24,660 nt of DNA from CAYOFK01 sp964403185 (GCA_964403185.1 CAYOFK010000020.1:1-24660); one strand, 5' to 3'; counted from the stretch's first letter, positions 17,194-24,437 are shown. Numbers and translations: made by a program. Notes: generated by a model from the sequence alone, not told the origin.

Positions 17194-18498
17194 GTGAAAA
17201 TTTTATATATCATAATTTTTATTTCGCTTTTTGGCGTATTTACAGGCATGCATCAAAGTCCTGTGCGGCAGGGAAACTGCAGGAACTGCCATGGCAGTTT
17301 GTTTGAGATGGAACACATCCATCCGGTGATTGAAGATGACTGTGAGAACTGTCACGAACCTACCGGGGAGGTGCATCCCAAAAGCGATGTAAAAGGATTT
17401 CAATTAGCTGTTGAGGTCCCGGAACTTTGCTACATCTGTCATGAGCCTGAAAATACAATGAAAAAGGTGCACTATCCGGTTGATGACGGCGATTGTCTGG
17501 CCTGCCATTCCCCTCATAGTTCGGCTATCGCCGGATTGTTGAACACAAGCACTGTGTCTGAGGGTTGTTTCCAATGCCACGATCAGGAAGTATTCAACTA
17601 TCCTTCACAACATCAGCCTGTCCGGGAGGGAAACTGTACCGGCTGCCACAATCCGCACCAATCAGATTTTTCAGGATTTCTGAAAAAGGAGTCACCACAA
17701 CTGTGTTTCACATGTCACGTGGAATACAGATCGGCAATGGACCTGGCAAATATCCATCCTCCGTTTGAAGACGATTGTGCCAACTGCCATCAGGCTCATG
17801 GCGCATCCCAAAAAAATCTTTTGGCACAGAACATGCCCGGCCTTTGCTATAATTGTCATGATGATATTCAGGGTGATGCGGAAAAGACCGTCAAACACAA
17901 ACCCATGGAGGAGGGTGGAACCTGTTCCAATTGCCATTCCCCACATGCCTCCGATGAGGACTTTTTCCTGATCCGTAATAACACGGACCTCTGCCTCGAT
18001 TGTCATAACAGAACAATGAAAACAGATTCGGGAACCATTGCAAATATGAAACAATTGTTTAAAAAACGTTCGGTCATGCATGCTGCCATTGATAATGGAG
18101 GTTGTACTGTTTGCCATCAACCACACGGCTCGGAACAACCATCACTTCTGAATGGAAGCTTCCCCGATGAGAAGTACACCTCCGGTGTCCCTGGAAATTA
18201 TGAACTGTGTTTTAACTGCCATGACAGCGATCTGTTGACGGAAAAAAATACACGCTATGGCACTAATTTCAGAAATGGAGAACAAAATTTACATTTCCTG
18301 CATCTGACAGGAGACCTCGGAAGAAATTGTACACTGTGTCACAATGTGCATGCAGCAAACAACCAACATCTGGTTGAAGAGAACATATCTTATGGGAATT
18401 GGGTCATGCAAATGAACTTTAAATTCAGCGAAACCGGAGGATCCTGCTTCCCGGGATGCCATGGGGAAGCCACGTATAACCGCAATCCTGTGCCATAG
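17194..18498 (+). CDS. 14-haem cytochrome c with an extra C-terminal CX3CH site
   Basis: I choose GTG at 17194, giving 434 residues that open with a signal peptide (KILYIIIFISLFGVFTG). The frame stays open upstream to 17146 but that part overlaps the barrel gene and would bury the signal peptide. Fourteen CXXCH motifs start at Cys29 and come mostly in pairs of the doubled-CXXCH kind: a C-x-x-C-H-[SNQ]-[PA]-H unit followed by an LC-x-x-CH unit. A final CFPGCH at residues 418-423 has three residues between the cysteines, and may bind a fifteenth haem. It follows the barrel gene after 13 bases, so it is likely the exported terminal cytochrome or the periplasmic partner of the barrel. No lipobox is seen. 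Confidence 0.88.
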   Translation: MKILYIIIFISLFGVFTGMHQSPVRQGNCRNCHGSLFEMEHIHPVIEDDCENCHEPTGEVHPKSDVKGFQLAVEVPELCYICHEPENTMKKVHYPVDDGDCLACHSPHSSAIAGLLNTSTVSEGCFQCHDQEVFNYPSQHQPVREGNCTGCHNPHQSDFSGFLKKESPQLCFTCHVEYRSAMDLANIHPPFEDDCANCHQAHGASQKNLLAQNMPGLCYNCHDDIQGDAEKTVKHKPMEEGGTCSNCHSPHASDEDFFLIRNNTDLCLDCHNRTMKTDSGTIANMKQLFKKRSVMHAAIDNGGCTVCHQPHGSEQPSLLNGSFPDEKYTSGVPGNYELCFNCHDSDLLTEKNTRYGTNFRNGEQNLHFLHLTGDLGRNCTLCHNVHAANNQHLVEENISYGNWVMQMNFKFSETGGSCFPGCHGEATYNRNPVP

Positions 18499-18580
18499 CA
18501 GTTCCTGTTTCCCGCAGTGGAATACTGTTTAAGCTGAATAAGAATGATCTTGTTGCTCCTGGATAACCGGCCCTGTGTTT

Positions 18581-19264
18581 CTATTGTATGATCTTCCCGT
18601 CTTCCATCAGTACCTCATAGGTGTAGCCATAGCCAAAATCCTTATCAAGAACAATGGTTCCCTCAATTGTAACGACATCTCCCACTTCCGGTTCCAGATC
18701 TGTGGTTATGGTCAGGTCAAAATATTTATCAAACTGGGTTCCATCCTGAATGTGAATCCAATTAGTATTCATAATGGCAGCGTTAAACTTGGTGACCTTG
18801 CCCCTGATCCTGACCACCTTCCCGGCATAGTCTTCTTTATTTTCAAAGAGCTCGGCAATGGTTATACCACCCTCAGCTTTTTCTCCTGTGACTTCAACTT
18901 TTTCAATTTCCACATTTGAAGAATAATCAGATCCGGGATGAACACGCGGGGTTTCAGCAATGGGCTCGGCACTGATTCTTTCAAGGAAAATAACCAGTTC
19001 AAAGGTGCGGTTCAAAGTCTCACTCCTGTAATTCGGCATTTGCATACCGCCTTGGTAGTAATAGGTTTGCCCAACCTCTACCTCCATTGTTGGGAGTGCC
19101 AGCCATTGTTCTGCTCTTTTCTCTTTGACTCTCAGATACATGTATTGTCCGGCAGGCAGAACTTCCTCCAGGATGACCTTATGTATGGCCGACTGATTGG
19201 CATTGGACCTGTCGCAGGAAGTCAGAATAACCAACGCTCCGAGGATGAAACTTAAGTTTTTCAT
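18581..19264 (-). CDS. OB-fold lipoprotein (NrfJ-like family)
   Basis: The 227-residue product has a lipobox (LVILTSC, Cys about 17). A first small domain (about 28-95) contains QYMYLRVKEKRAEQWLALP and a GQTYYYQGGMQM turn. A second domain (about 135-227) is an OB-fold: GITIAELFENKEDYAGKVV, RIRGKVTKFN, NWIHIQDGT, DLTITT, VGDVVTIEG, KDFGYGYTYEVLMEDG. Proteins with this arrangement are encoded beside multihaem cytochromes in several anaerobes and are sometimes labelled NrfJ-related; I recall this and have not searched it. No haem or metal motif. A role in cytochrome maturation or as an anchored binding partner is a guess. It converges on the 14-haem gene and is separated from the c554-type gene by a hairpin. 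Confidence 0.7.
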   Translation of the reverse strand: MKNLSFILGALVILTSCDRSNANQSAIHKVILEEVLPAGQYMYLRVKEKRAEQWLALPTMEVEVGQTYYYQGGMQMPNYRSETLNRTFELVIFLERISAEPIAETPRVHPGSDYSSNVEIEKVEVTGEKAEGGITIAELFENKEDYAGKVVRIRGKVTKFNAAIMNTNWIHIQDGTQFDKYFDLTITTDLEPEVGDVVTIEGTIVLDKDFGYGYTYEVLMEDGKIIQ

Positions 19265-19305
19265 AATATATTGATTTTAGTAATGAAATGAGTTGCCATA
19301 ATGTA

Positions 19306-19343
19306 AAATCCTTCGCTTCAGTGAAAACAGAAGCAAAGGATTT
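19306..19343 (-). terminator. Hairpin terminator after the c554-type gene
   Basis: Fourteen-base arms with one mismatch (AAATCCTT-C-GCTTC at 19306-19319, GAAGC-A-AAGGATTT at 19330-19343) enclose a 10-base loop. Read on the minus strand the stem ends in GGATTT followed by TACAT, a short T-tract. It is placed 34 bases after the c554-type stop, so most transcripts may end before the OB-fold gene. Confidence 0.6.
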
Positions 19344-19376
19344 ATTAAAAAATGTATTGTGCGCGCTGTGCCCCTA

Positions 19377-19910
19377 TTATTGCCCTGTTTCAGGATTAGG
19401 ATGGGCAATTTTGACCAGTGCTGCATCAAAATCAAATGGTTTGAAAAAAGGATTCTCCTTATTATGACACTTCAGACAAACTTCCTTTGTTGGAAGAATC
19501 AATCCTTTTTCCACACTTTTTTCCCGGCTTTTCATCACCGACATGGATTTATAAGCACTTCCCGGACCATGGCAGGATTCACAGGAAACACCTTCATCAA
19601 CCTTGATTCCTGCACGAAGGTCGGCATCAACATGCCCGTAGGTGGAATGGCACTTGAGGCACTTGGCTTCTTTTGTCGGATCAGCAATCCCGTTTTTCTC
19701 TGCATAAGCAAGAGATTTCTCACTGCTTAAGGTTTTCATGGCATTGGAATGTGCTGCAGCCTGCCATTTATTGTACTGCTCACCCTTTTCTTCCTTGTTA
19801 TGGCACATCTTGCATTTACTTGCACCGATGTAAGTGAAATCCTGGGCTGTGGCGGAAAAGGCCAGAAACATAACCAGGGCACTCAATAAAAACAGCTTTT
19901 TTGTAATCAT
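19377..19910 (-). CDS. Tetrahaem cytochrome c554-type protein
   Basis: The 177-residue protein has a signal peptide (KKLFLLSALVMFLAFSATAQ) and four CXXCH motifs (CKMCH, CLKCH, CESCH, CLKCH). The opening YIGASKCKMCHNKEEKGEQY, the HSNAMKTL segment and VSCESCHGPGSAY are characteristic of the cytochrome c554 family known from Nitrosomonas and widespread in anaerobes. These are soluble periplasmic carriers or small redox enzymes. It is transcribed away from the second NHL gene, with a shared 166-base promoter region. Candidate elements for both directions lie there. Role: electron shuttle between the inner-membrane fusion and outer partners, inferred from location only. Confidence 0.88.
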   Translation of the reverse strand: MITKKLFLLSALVMFLAFSATAQDFTYIGASKCKMCHNKEEKGEQYNKWQAAAHSNAMKTLSSEKSLAYAEKNGIADPTKEAKCLKCHSTYGHVDADLRAGIKVDEGVSCESCHGPGSAYKSMSVMKSREKSVEKGLILPTKEVCLKCHNKENPFFKPFDFDAALVKIAHPNPETGQ

Positions 19911-19966
19911 GATTTTGTGTTTAGGTTTGCGTTTTCTGTTTAATTTGTGTTTTAGAAATGTTTTTT

Positions 19967-19974
19967 CAAAAATA
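19967..19974 (-). promoter_or_regulatory. Candidate -7 element for the c554-type gene
   Basis: On the minus strand this reads TATTTTTG, an exact TAnnTTTG match 56 bases upstream of the start codon. A TTTG at 19994-19991 is a possible -33 element, 16 bases away, slightly short of the usual spacing. Confidence 0.4.
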
Positions 19975-20026
19975 ATGTATTTTTTTCAACCAAAAATGTT
20001 TTAATTACGTATTAAATATAGAAGTG

Positions 20027-20034
20027 TAGATTTG
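20027..20034 (+). promoter_or_regulatory. Candidate -7 element for the second NHL-cytochrome operon
   Basis: TAGATTTG matches TAnnTTTG exactly, 42 bases before the GTG start at 20077. No good TTTG occurs at the -33 position. Confidence 0.4.
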
Positions 20035-20076
20035 TAATAATTCTAAATAATTAATTCTTTTATATCTTTTACCCCT

Positions 20077-21126
20077 GTGAACTTAATTACCCCAAATATC
20101 AAGCCAAGTTTCAGAACTCATATTAAACAATTGGTAATTGTTCTTGCTATCACCGCCTGGATGCCTCATCTGTTTGCCAGGACTGAAGACAGGAGCGGTC
20201 AAATAGAGGATACAGGGAATTTAAGCATCAAATGGATCTGTCAGATCCCGGCCAAAGATTCAGGAAAAGATGCCGGATTTTTCAACAGGGTGGCGGAAAT
20301 CATCGTTGGAGCAAAACCCATAACCGTTAGTAAACCGGTTGCAGTGGTTGCGGTGAATACTGAGATGCTCTGGTTCCTGGATCAGGGAAATAAATCGCTT
20401 ATGATCAGTTCTGATTATGAAATAGACATTCCGCGGTTTATAAAAAAGAGTGAGATTGTGTTCCCCTCCCTGGTTGATATGTGCCTCATTCCTGGAGGGA
20501 ATATCCTGTTCACGGATTCAAAGAATAATAAAATCTATCTTCTGCAGCAAAATAAAAAGGTCCTGAAAGAATTCAATGCCGGTTTGACACTGGATCAACC
20601 AACGGGGATTGCCTATTCAAAGCAAACTCAGGAAATATGGGTGGTTGAAACCGGGTCCCATTGTCTTGCTGTTTTGAACAGAAATGGTGAGTTGATCAGA
20701 AGAGTAGGAAAAAGAGGCATCAATCCGGGAGAATTTAATTTCCCGACAAATATCTGGATCGATAACAAAGGATCTGTTTATATTGTTGACGCTTTGAATT
20801 TCCGTGTTCAGATTCTGGATAAAGAAGGAAACTTTGTATCCGCTTTTGGAGAACCCGGGAATGCCACAGGATTTTTTGCCAGGCCCAAAGGCATTGCCAC
20901 AGATTCATTCGGGAATGTATATGTTGTTGATGCCCTTTTTCATGCTGTCCAGGTCTTTAACAGGAATGGCAAGCTGTTACACTATTTTGGAACCCAGGGC
21001 CAGGATAAAGAACAGTTTTGGTTGCCTTCAGGTATATTTATTGATGAGAACAATTATATTTATATCGCCGATAGTTTTAACTCAAGAATTCAAATATTTC
21101 AAGTTGTAAAGGAGCATCAGGAATGA
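20077..21126 (+). CDS. NHL-repeat beta-propeller protein, exported
   Basis: The 349-residue protein starts with GTG at 20077; no ATG occurs until codon 29, which would remove the export signal (KQLVIVLAITAWMPHLFA). There is no lipobox, unlike the first NHL protein. From about residue 90 come regular NHL blades: SLVDMCLIPGGNILFTDS, QPTGIAYSKQTQEIWVVET, FPTNIWIDNKGSVYIVDA, RPKGIATDSFGNVYVVDA and LPSGIFIDENNYIYIADS. These suggest a six-bladed propeller. The stop overlaps the start of the 11-haem gene by four bases (ATGA), so the two are translationally coupled and their products are probably made in matched amounts. Role inferred as partner or assembly factor of that cytochrome. Confidence 0.83.
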   Translation: MNLITPNIKPSFRTHIKQLVIVLAITAWMPHLFARTEDRSGQIEDTGNLSIKWICQIPAKDSGKDAGFFNRVAEIIVGAKPITVSKPVAVVAVNTEMLWFLDQGNKSLMISSDYEIDIPRFIKKSEIVFPSLVDMCLIPGGNILFTDSKNNKIYLLQQNKKVLKEFNAGLTLDQPTGIAYSKQTQEIWVVETGSHCLAVLNRNGELIRRVGKRGINPGEFNFPTNIWIDNKGSVYIVDALNFRVQILDKEGNFVSAFGEPGNATGFFARPKGIATDSFGNVYVVDALFHAVQVFNRNGKLLHYFGTQGQDKEQFWLPSGIFIDENNYIYIADSFNSRIQIFQVVKEHQE

Positions 21127-22796
21127 AAAAAATACTCTTATATACTGTCTGTTACATGAGCATTTCCATGGTTGTTCATACCCAATCCGTAGTGAATTCC
21201 CTGCACAATTTGTCGGTTGGAGGACCCGGGACTGTCAGGGCGGTCACGGAAACAGAAATATGTATTTTCTGCCACACACCTCACAACAGCATGCCCTCTG
21301 GTCCGCTGTGGAACAGGAGTGACCCGGGGGTCACCTACACTCTGTACAATAGCTCAACTATTCAAGCTGCTCCCGGTCAACCCGACGGTTCTTCAATTTT
21401 GTGCCTGTCCTGTCACGATGGAACCATCGCACTGGGAAATGTTTCAAGCAGGATTACAGATATTAGTTTCAGCGGAGGGGTCACGGTCATGCCACCCGGT
21501 CCCGCTAATCTCTCCTCTGATATTGCAGACGACCATCCCGTTTCTTTTATTTATAATGCAACGCTGGCATCGGCCGACGGACAACTGAAAGACCCGGCAG
21601 CCATTACGCCCCCGGTTGGTCTTGAAAATGGTAAAATGCAGTGCACTTCCTGCCATGATCCGCACAATGATGTTATCAATAAGTTCCTGCTGGTCTCCAA
21701 CCAGTTTTCTGACCTTTGTTTCAGATGTCATGACAGAACCTACTGGTCTGCATCAAGCCATAACTCATCAAATGCAACCTGGAATGGATCCGGATCCGAC
21801 CCATGGTTTCATACACCCTATTCCACTGTTTCTGAGAATGCCTGTGAGAACTGTCATAACCCGCATACGGCAAATGGTAAGCCTCGTTTAATGAACTATC
21901 TCGCAGAGGAGGAGAATTGCCTGCCCTGCCATAATGGTAACGTGGCCGGAACAAATATCGGATCACAATTGGCTAAACCCTATACGCACAATATATACGG
22001 GTACACAACGATCCATGACCCAACTGAAAATGCTATCGTAACGGTGCAACACGTGGAATGTGAAGATTGCCATAATCCCCACGCGGTTATGAATAATACA
22101 GCCTCTGCACCCAATGCAAACGGCTTTATTACAGGTGTCAGGGGAATTGATCAGAGCGGCACAGAGGTGGACCCTATACAATACGAATATGAATTGTGCT
22201 ACCGTTGTCATGCCGACAGTCCAAATAAACCCGGAAGCCATACTACACGTCAGGTTGAACAAAATAATGTGCGGCTCGAGTTTGACCCGGGAAATCCTTC
22301 CTTCCATCCGGTATATGGCCCGGGGCAAAACAGCAATTCCCCCAGCCTGATATTACCTTATACTGAATCCAGTGTTATTTACTGCACTGATTGCCATGCC
22401 AGCGATGGCGTCGCACCGGCAGGACCGCATGGGTCAGCATATCCAACAATACTCAAGTATAGGTATATAACCACCGATAACACTCCTGAATCCTATGCCA
22501 ATTATGAACTCTGCTACCGGTGCCATGACCGCAATTCAATATTAAATGACGAATCCTTTGGAGAACATGACGTACACATCAGAGGGGATGACAGCCCCTG
22601 CAATGCCTGCCATGATCCCCATGGGATCAGCAATACCCAGGGAAACACTACCAATAACTCCCATCTGATCAATTTTGATTTGAATATTGTTTCACCCGAT
22701 CAAATGGGGCGGCTGAGGTTTGAGGACACCGGAACCTTCAGTGGACGATGCTACCTTACCTGCCATGGAAAAAGACACAACCCGAAAAGTTATTGA
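21123..22796 (+). CDS. 11-haem cytochrome c with an extra C-terminal CX3CH site
   Basis: The 557-residue protein has a signal peptide (KKILLYTVCYMSISMVVHTQ, no lipobox). Eleven CXXCH motifs are spread over the chain: CIFCH, CLSCH, CTSCH, CFRCH, CENCH, CLPCH, CEDCH, CYRCH, CTDCH, CYRCH and CNACH. Several are followed by xPH. At residues 543-548 is CYLTCH, a CX3CH site, just before the end. The first four haems (about residues 45-205) repeat the layout of the tetrahaem protein at 12850-13473, including the ADDHPVSF segment. Haem density is low (about one per 47 residues), leaving room for glycine/asparagine-rich loops typical of extracellular proteins. Location outside the cell is plausible but not shown. 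Confidence 0.88.
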   Translation: MKKILLYTVCYMSISMVVHTQSVVNSLHNLSVGGPGTVRAVTETEICIFCHTPHNSMPSGPLWNRSDPGVTYTLYNSSTIQAAPGQPDGSSILCLSCHDGTIALGNVSSRITDISFSGGVTVMPPGPANLSSDIADDHPVSFIYNATLASADGQLKDPAAITPPVGLENGKMQCTSCHDPHNDVINKFLLVSNQFSDLCFRCHDRTYWSASSHNSSNATWNGSGSDPWFHTPYSTVSENACENCHNPHTANGKPRLMNYLAEEENCLPCHNGNVAGTNIGSQLAKPYTHNIYGYTTIHDPTENAIVTVQHVECEDCHNPHAVMNNTASAPNANGFITGVRGIDQSGTEVDPIQYEYELCYRCHADSPNKPGSHTTRQVEQNNVRLEFDPGNPSFHPVYGPGQNSNSPSLILPYTESSVIYCTDCHASDGVAPAGPHGSAYPTILKYRYITTDNTPESYANYELCYRCHDRNSILNDESFGEHDVHIRGDDSPCNACHDPHGISNTQGNTTNNSHLINFDLNIVSPDQMGRLRFEDTGTFSGRCYLTCHGKRHNPKSY

Positions 22797-22828
22797 CCAG
22801 CCGGCCAGTCCGCCCGCTTTAAGCCATA

Positions 22829-22951
22829 CCTGCCGGCAGGCACGGCGGTCAGACGGGATATAGGCTGAGGCGAAGGTGAAGGCTGAGGAAAAGCCAATGT
22901 AGATCGACTTTGCCTGCCCGGCTGGCATCACCTGCCGACAGGTAAGTCGAT
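22829..22951. repeat. Intergenic palindromic repeat module
   Basis: The palindrome CCTGCCGGCAGG (22829-22840) recurs 102 bases on as CCTGCCGACAGG (22931-22942). The second copy overlaps a larger inverted repeat with arms at 22903-22916 (ATCGACTTTGCCTG) and 22939-22951 (CAGGTAAGTCGAT). Between them GGCTGAGG occurs twice, 10 bases apart. Next to it, GACTC-AGA-GAGTC follows at about 22956-22968. Such CCTGCCG-rich hairpins look like a dispersed REP-type element. The rest of the spacer (22797-23178) holds no gene; its right end carries the hgcA promoter region. Confidence 0.65.
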
Positions 22952-23057
22952 TAGCGACTCAGAGAGTCACTCTACAGGCAGTCTGCTATTTGTTTTATAG
23001 CAACAGTTTATCAATTTGGCATCCGGGCACCGTGATCATACTCAACCTTCGATGGAG

Positions 23058-23071
23058 TTGATTTACATCAT
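23058..23071. promoter_or_regulatory. FNR-like palindrome upstream of hgcA
   Basis: TTGAT-TTAC-ATCAT matches TTGATnnnnATCAA at nine of ten fixed bases. It lies 108 bases before the hgcA start and about 34 bases before a candidate -7 element. One such 9-of-10 match is expected by chance in a window this long, so position and the perfect site at 12714 are what make it notable. Confidence 0.35.
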
Positions 23072-23104
23072 AACACTTTCAGAGATATTCTTTGAGAAAT
23101 AACT

Positions 23105-23112
23105 TATATTTG
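23105..23112 (+). promoter_or_regulatory. Candidate -7 element for hgcAB
   Basis: TATATTTG fits TAnnTTTG exactly, 66 bases before the hgcA start. No TTTG is found at the standard -33 distance (one at 23091 is too close). Confidence 0.4.
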
Positions 23113-23178
23113 ATATGCGTTAAACTCGCACTTAGGTTAAATTGAAAAGAAAGAAAAAATAAGAAACTACATGTCACC

Positions 23179-24165
23179 ATGCAAGAATCAATATTAACCG
23201 CTGACAGGAAAATCAGCTTCGTGAATATTGGAGATCATCTGCTGGCCAGACTGGGTGTAAACCGGATGAGGCATCTGGTAGAACCGGGCATTTATGAACT
23301 TGGTGATCCTGATCCGGAGAGCCCTGTTTTTGTTACTGCCAATTATACGCTCAGTTTTGATGCACTCAGATCTTCTTTAAAAAATATTGATTGTTACATT
23401 CTGGTACTCAATACTTTTGGGATTAATGTTTGGTGTGCTGCCGGTAAAGGAACTTTTGGTACAGATGAACTGATACGGAAAATTAATGAAACCAACCTCG
23501 GTGAAATCATAAAGCACCGGAATCTTATCCTGCCTCAACTGGGAGCCCCGGGTGTTTCAGCACATGAAGTAAAAGAAAAGACGGGCTTCATTATTAAATA
23601 TGGCCCTGTCAGAGCTGCTGATATTCCTGATTATATTAGAAATAAAAAAAAGTCGCCTCAGGCCGGATTGGTGAAATTCACCCTGAAAGACAGACTGATC
23701 CTGATACCTGTTGAGTTTATCCATGTTGTTTTGCCTGGGATAATAATTTGTGGCATTTTGTTTTTTGCAATTGGCTTGATACCAGGTCTGGCCATGGCCG
23801 GTGCCATCATTGCGGGGTCGGCTCTGTTTCCAGCCCTTCTTCCCTGGCTGCCTACCAGGAATTTCAGCACCAAAGGTTTCATTCTCGGGGGAATTGTGGC
23901 AGGTTCTTTTGCACTGGCACATATTCTCAATAATTTAGACCGGTCCTGGTTTTTTCTTCTGACATCAACCATGGCATATTTGTTATCATTACCGCCGGTA
24001 ACAGCCTTTCTGGCTCTGAATTTTACAGGAGCTTCCACATTTACATCAAGATCGGGAGTACGGAAAGAAATTTTTACATTTTTCCCCTTTATGCTGTGGA
24101 TATTTGCAGGAGGTAGTGCTTTCTTCGTAATTTCCATTATTATTTCTCTAACAGGAGGCAGATAA
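23179..24165 (+). CDS. hgcA: HgcA, corrinoid protein of mercury methylation
   Basis: The 328-residue protein has the HgcA cap-helix motif NVWCAAGK at 83-90; Cys86 would bind cobalt of the corrinoid from the lower side. The surrounding sequence fits the family: SPVFVTANYTLSFDALR (about 48-64), LVLNTFGI before the motif, GTFGTDELI after it, HRNLILPQLGAPGVSAHEV and YGPVRAADIPDYI. From about residue 172 to the end are five membrane helices, giving the known soluble-corrinoid plus membrane-tail layout. HgcA transfers a methyl group to Hg(II), making methylmercury, and HgcB re-reduces the corrinoid. Length is near that of Desulfovibrio HgcA. The ATG at 23179 is used; an ATG at 23171 is out of frame. 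Its TAA overlaps the hgcB ATG by one base. Confidence 0.97.
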   Translation: MQESILTADRKISFVNIGDHLLARLGVNRMRHLVEPGIYELGDPDPESPVFVTANYTLSFDALRSSLKNIDCYILVLNTFGINVWCAAGKGTFGTDELIRKINETNLGEIIKHRNLILPQLGAPGVSAHEVKEKTGFIIKYGPVRAADIPDYIRNKKKSPQAGLVKFTLKDRLILIPVEFIHVVLPGIIICGILFFAIGLIPGLAMAGAIIAGSALFPALLPWLPTRNFSTKGFILGGIVAGSFALAHILNNLDRSWFFLLTSTMAYLLSLPPVTAFLALNFTGASTFTSRSGVRKEIFTFFPFMLWIFAGGSAFFVISIIISLTGGR

Positions 24166-24437
24166 TGCTGAATGCTTACACAGAAAATACATTGGTTTTC
24201 AGACAGGAACTTTGCAACGGATGCCGGATGTGTTGTAATGTGTGTCCTCACGGAGTATTTGCGCCAAATGGGAAAGTTGTTGAACTTGTCCATAAACCCT
24301 TGTGTATGGAATGTGGAGCATGCCAGCAAAATTGTTCGGTTGATGCCATAACCGTGGAAAGCGGGGTGGGCTGTGCTACGGCAATGTTCCTGGCAGCCAT
24401 CAGAGGGAAGAAAGAAGCAGAATGTGGTTGCGGATAA
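24165..24437 (+). CDS. hgcB: HgcB, 2[4Fe-4S] ferredoxin partner of HgcA
   Basis: The 90-residue ferredoxin has two [4Fe-4S] motifs: Cys17-20-23 with Cys27, and Cys47-50-53 with Cys57. The second contains CMECGAC, the HgcB signature that separates it from other ferredoxins. Cys70 matches the conserved single cysteine after the clusters. The C-terminus ECGCG gives a Cys87/Cys89 pair, where the Desulfovibrio protein has adjacent cysteines; these are thought to hand Hg(II) to HgcA. Cys24 is an extra residue. HgcB supplies low-potential electrons to the HgcA corrinoid. Overlap with hgcA (TAATG) implies coupled translation. Confidence 0.97.
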   Translation: MLNAYTENTLVFRQELCNGCRMCCNVCPHGVFAPNGKVVELVHKPLCMECGACQQNCSVDAITVESGVGCATAMFLAAIRGKKEAECGCG

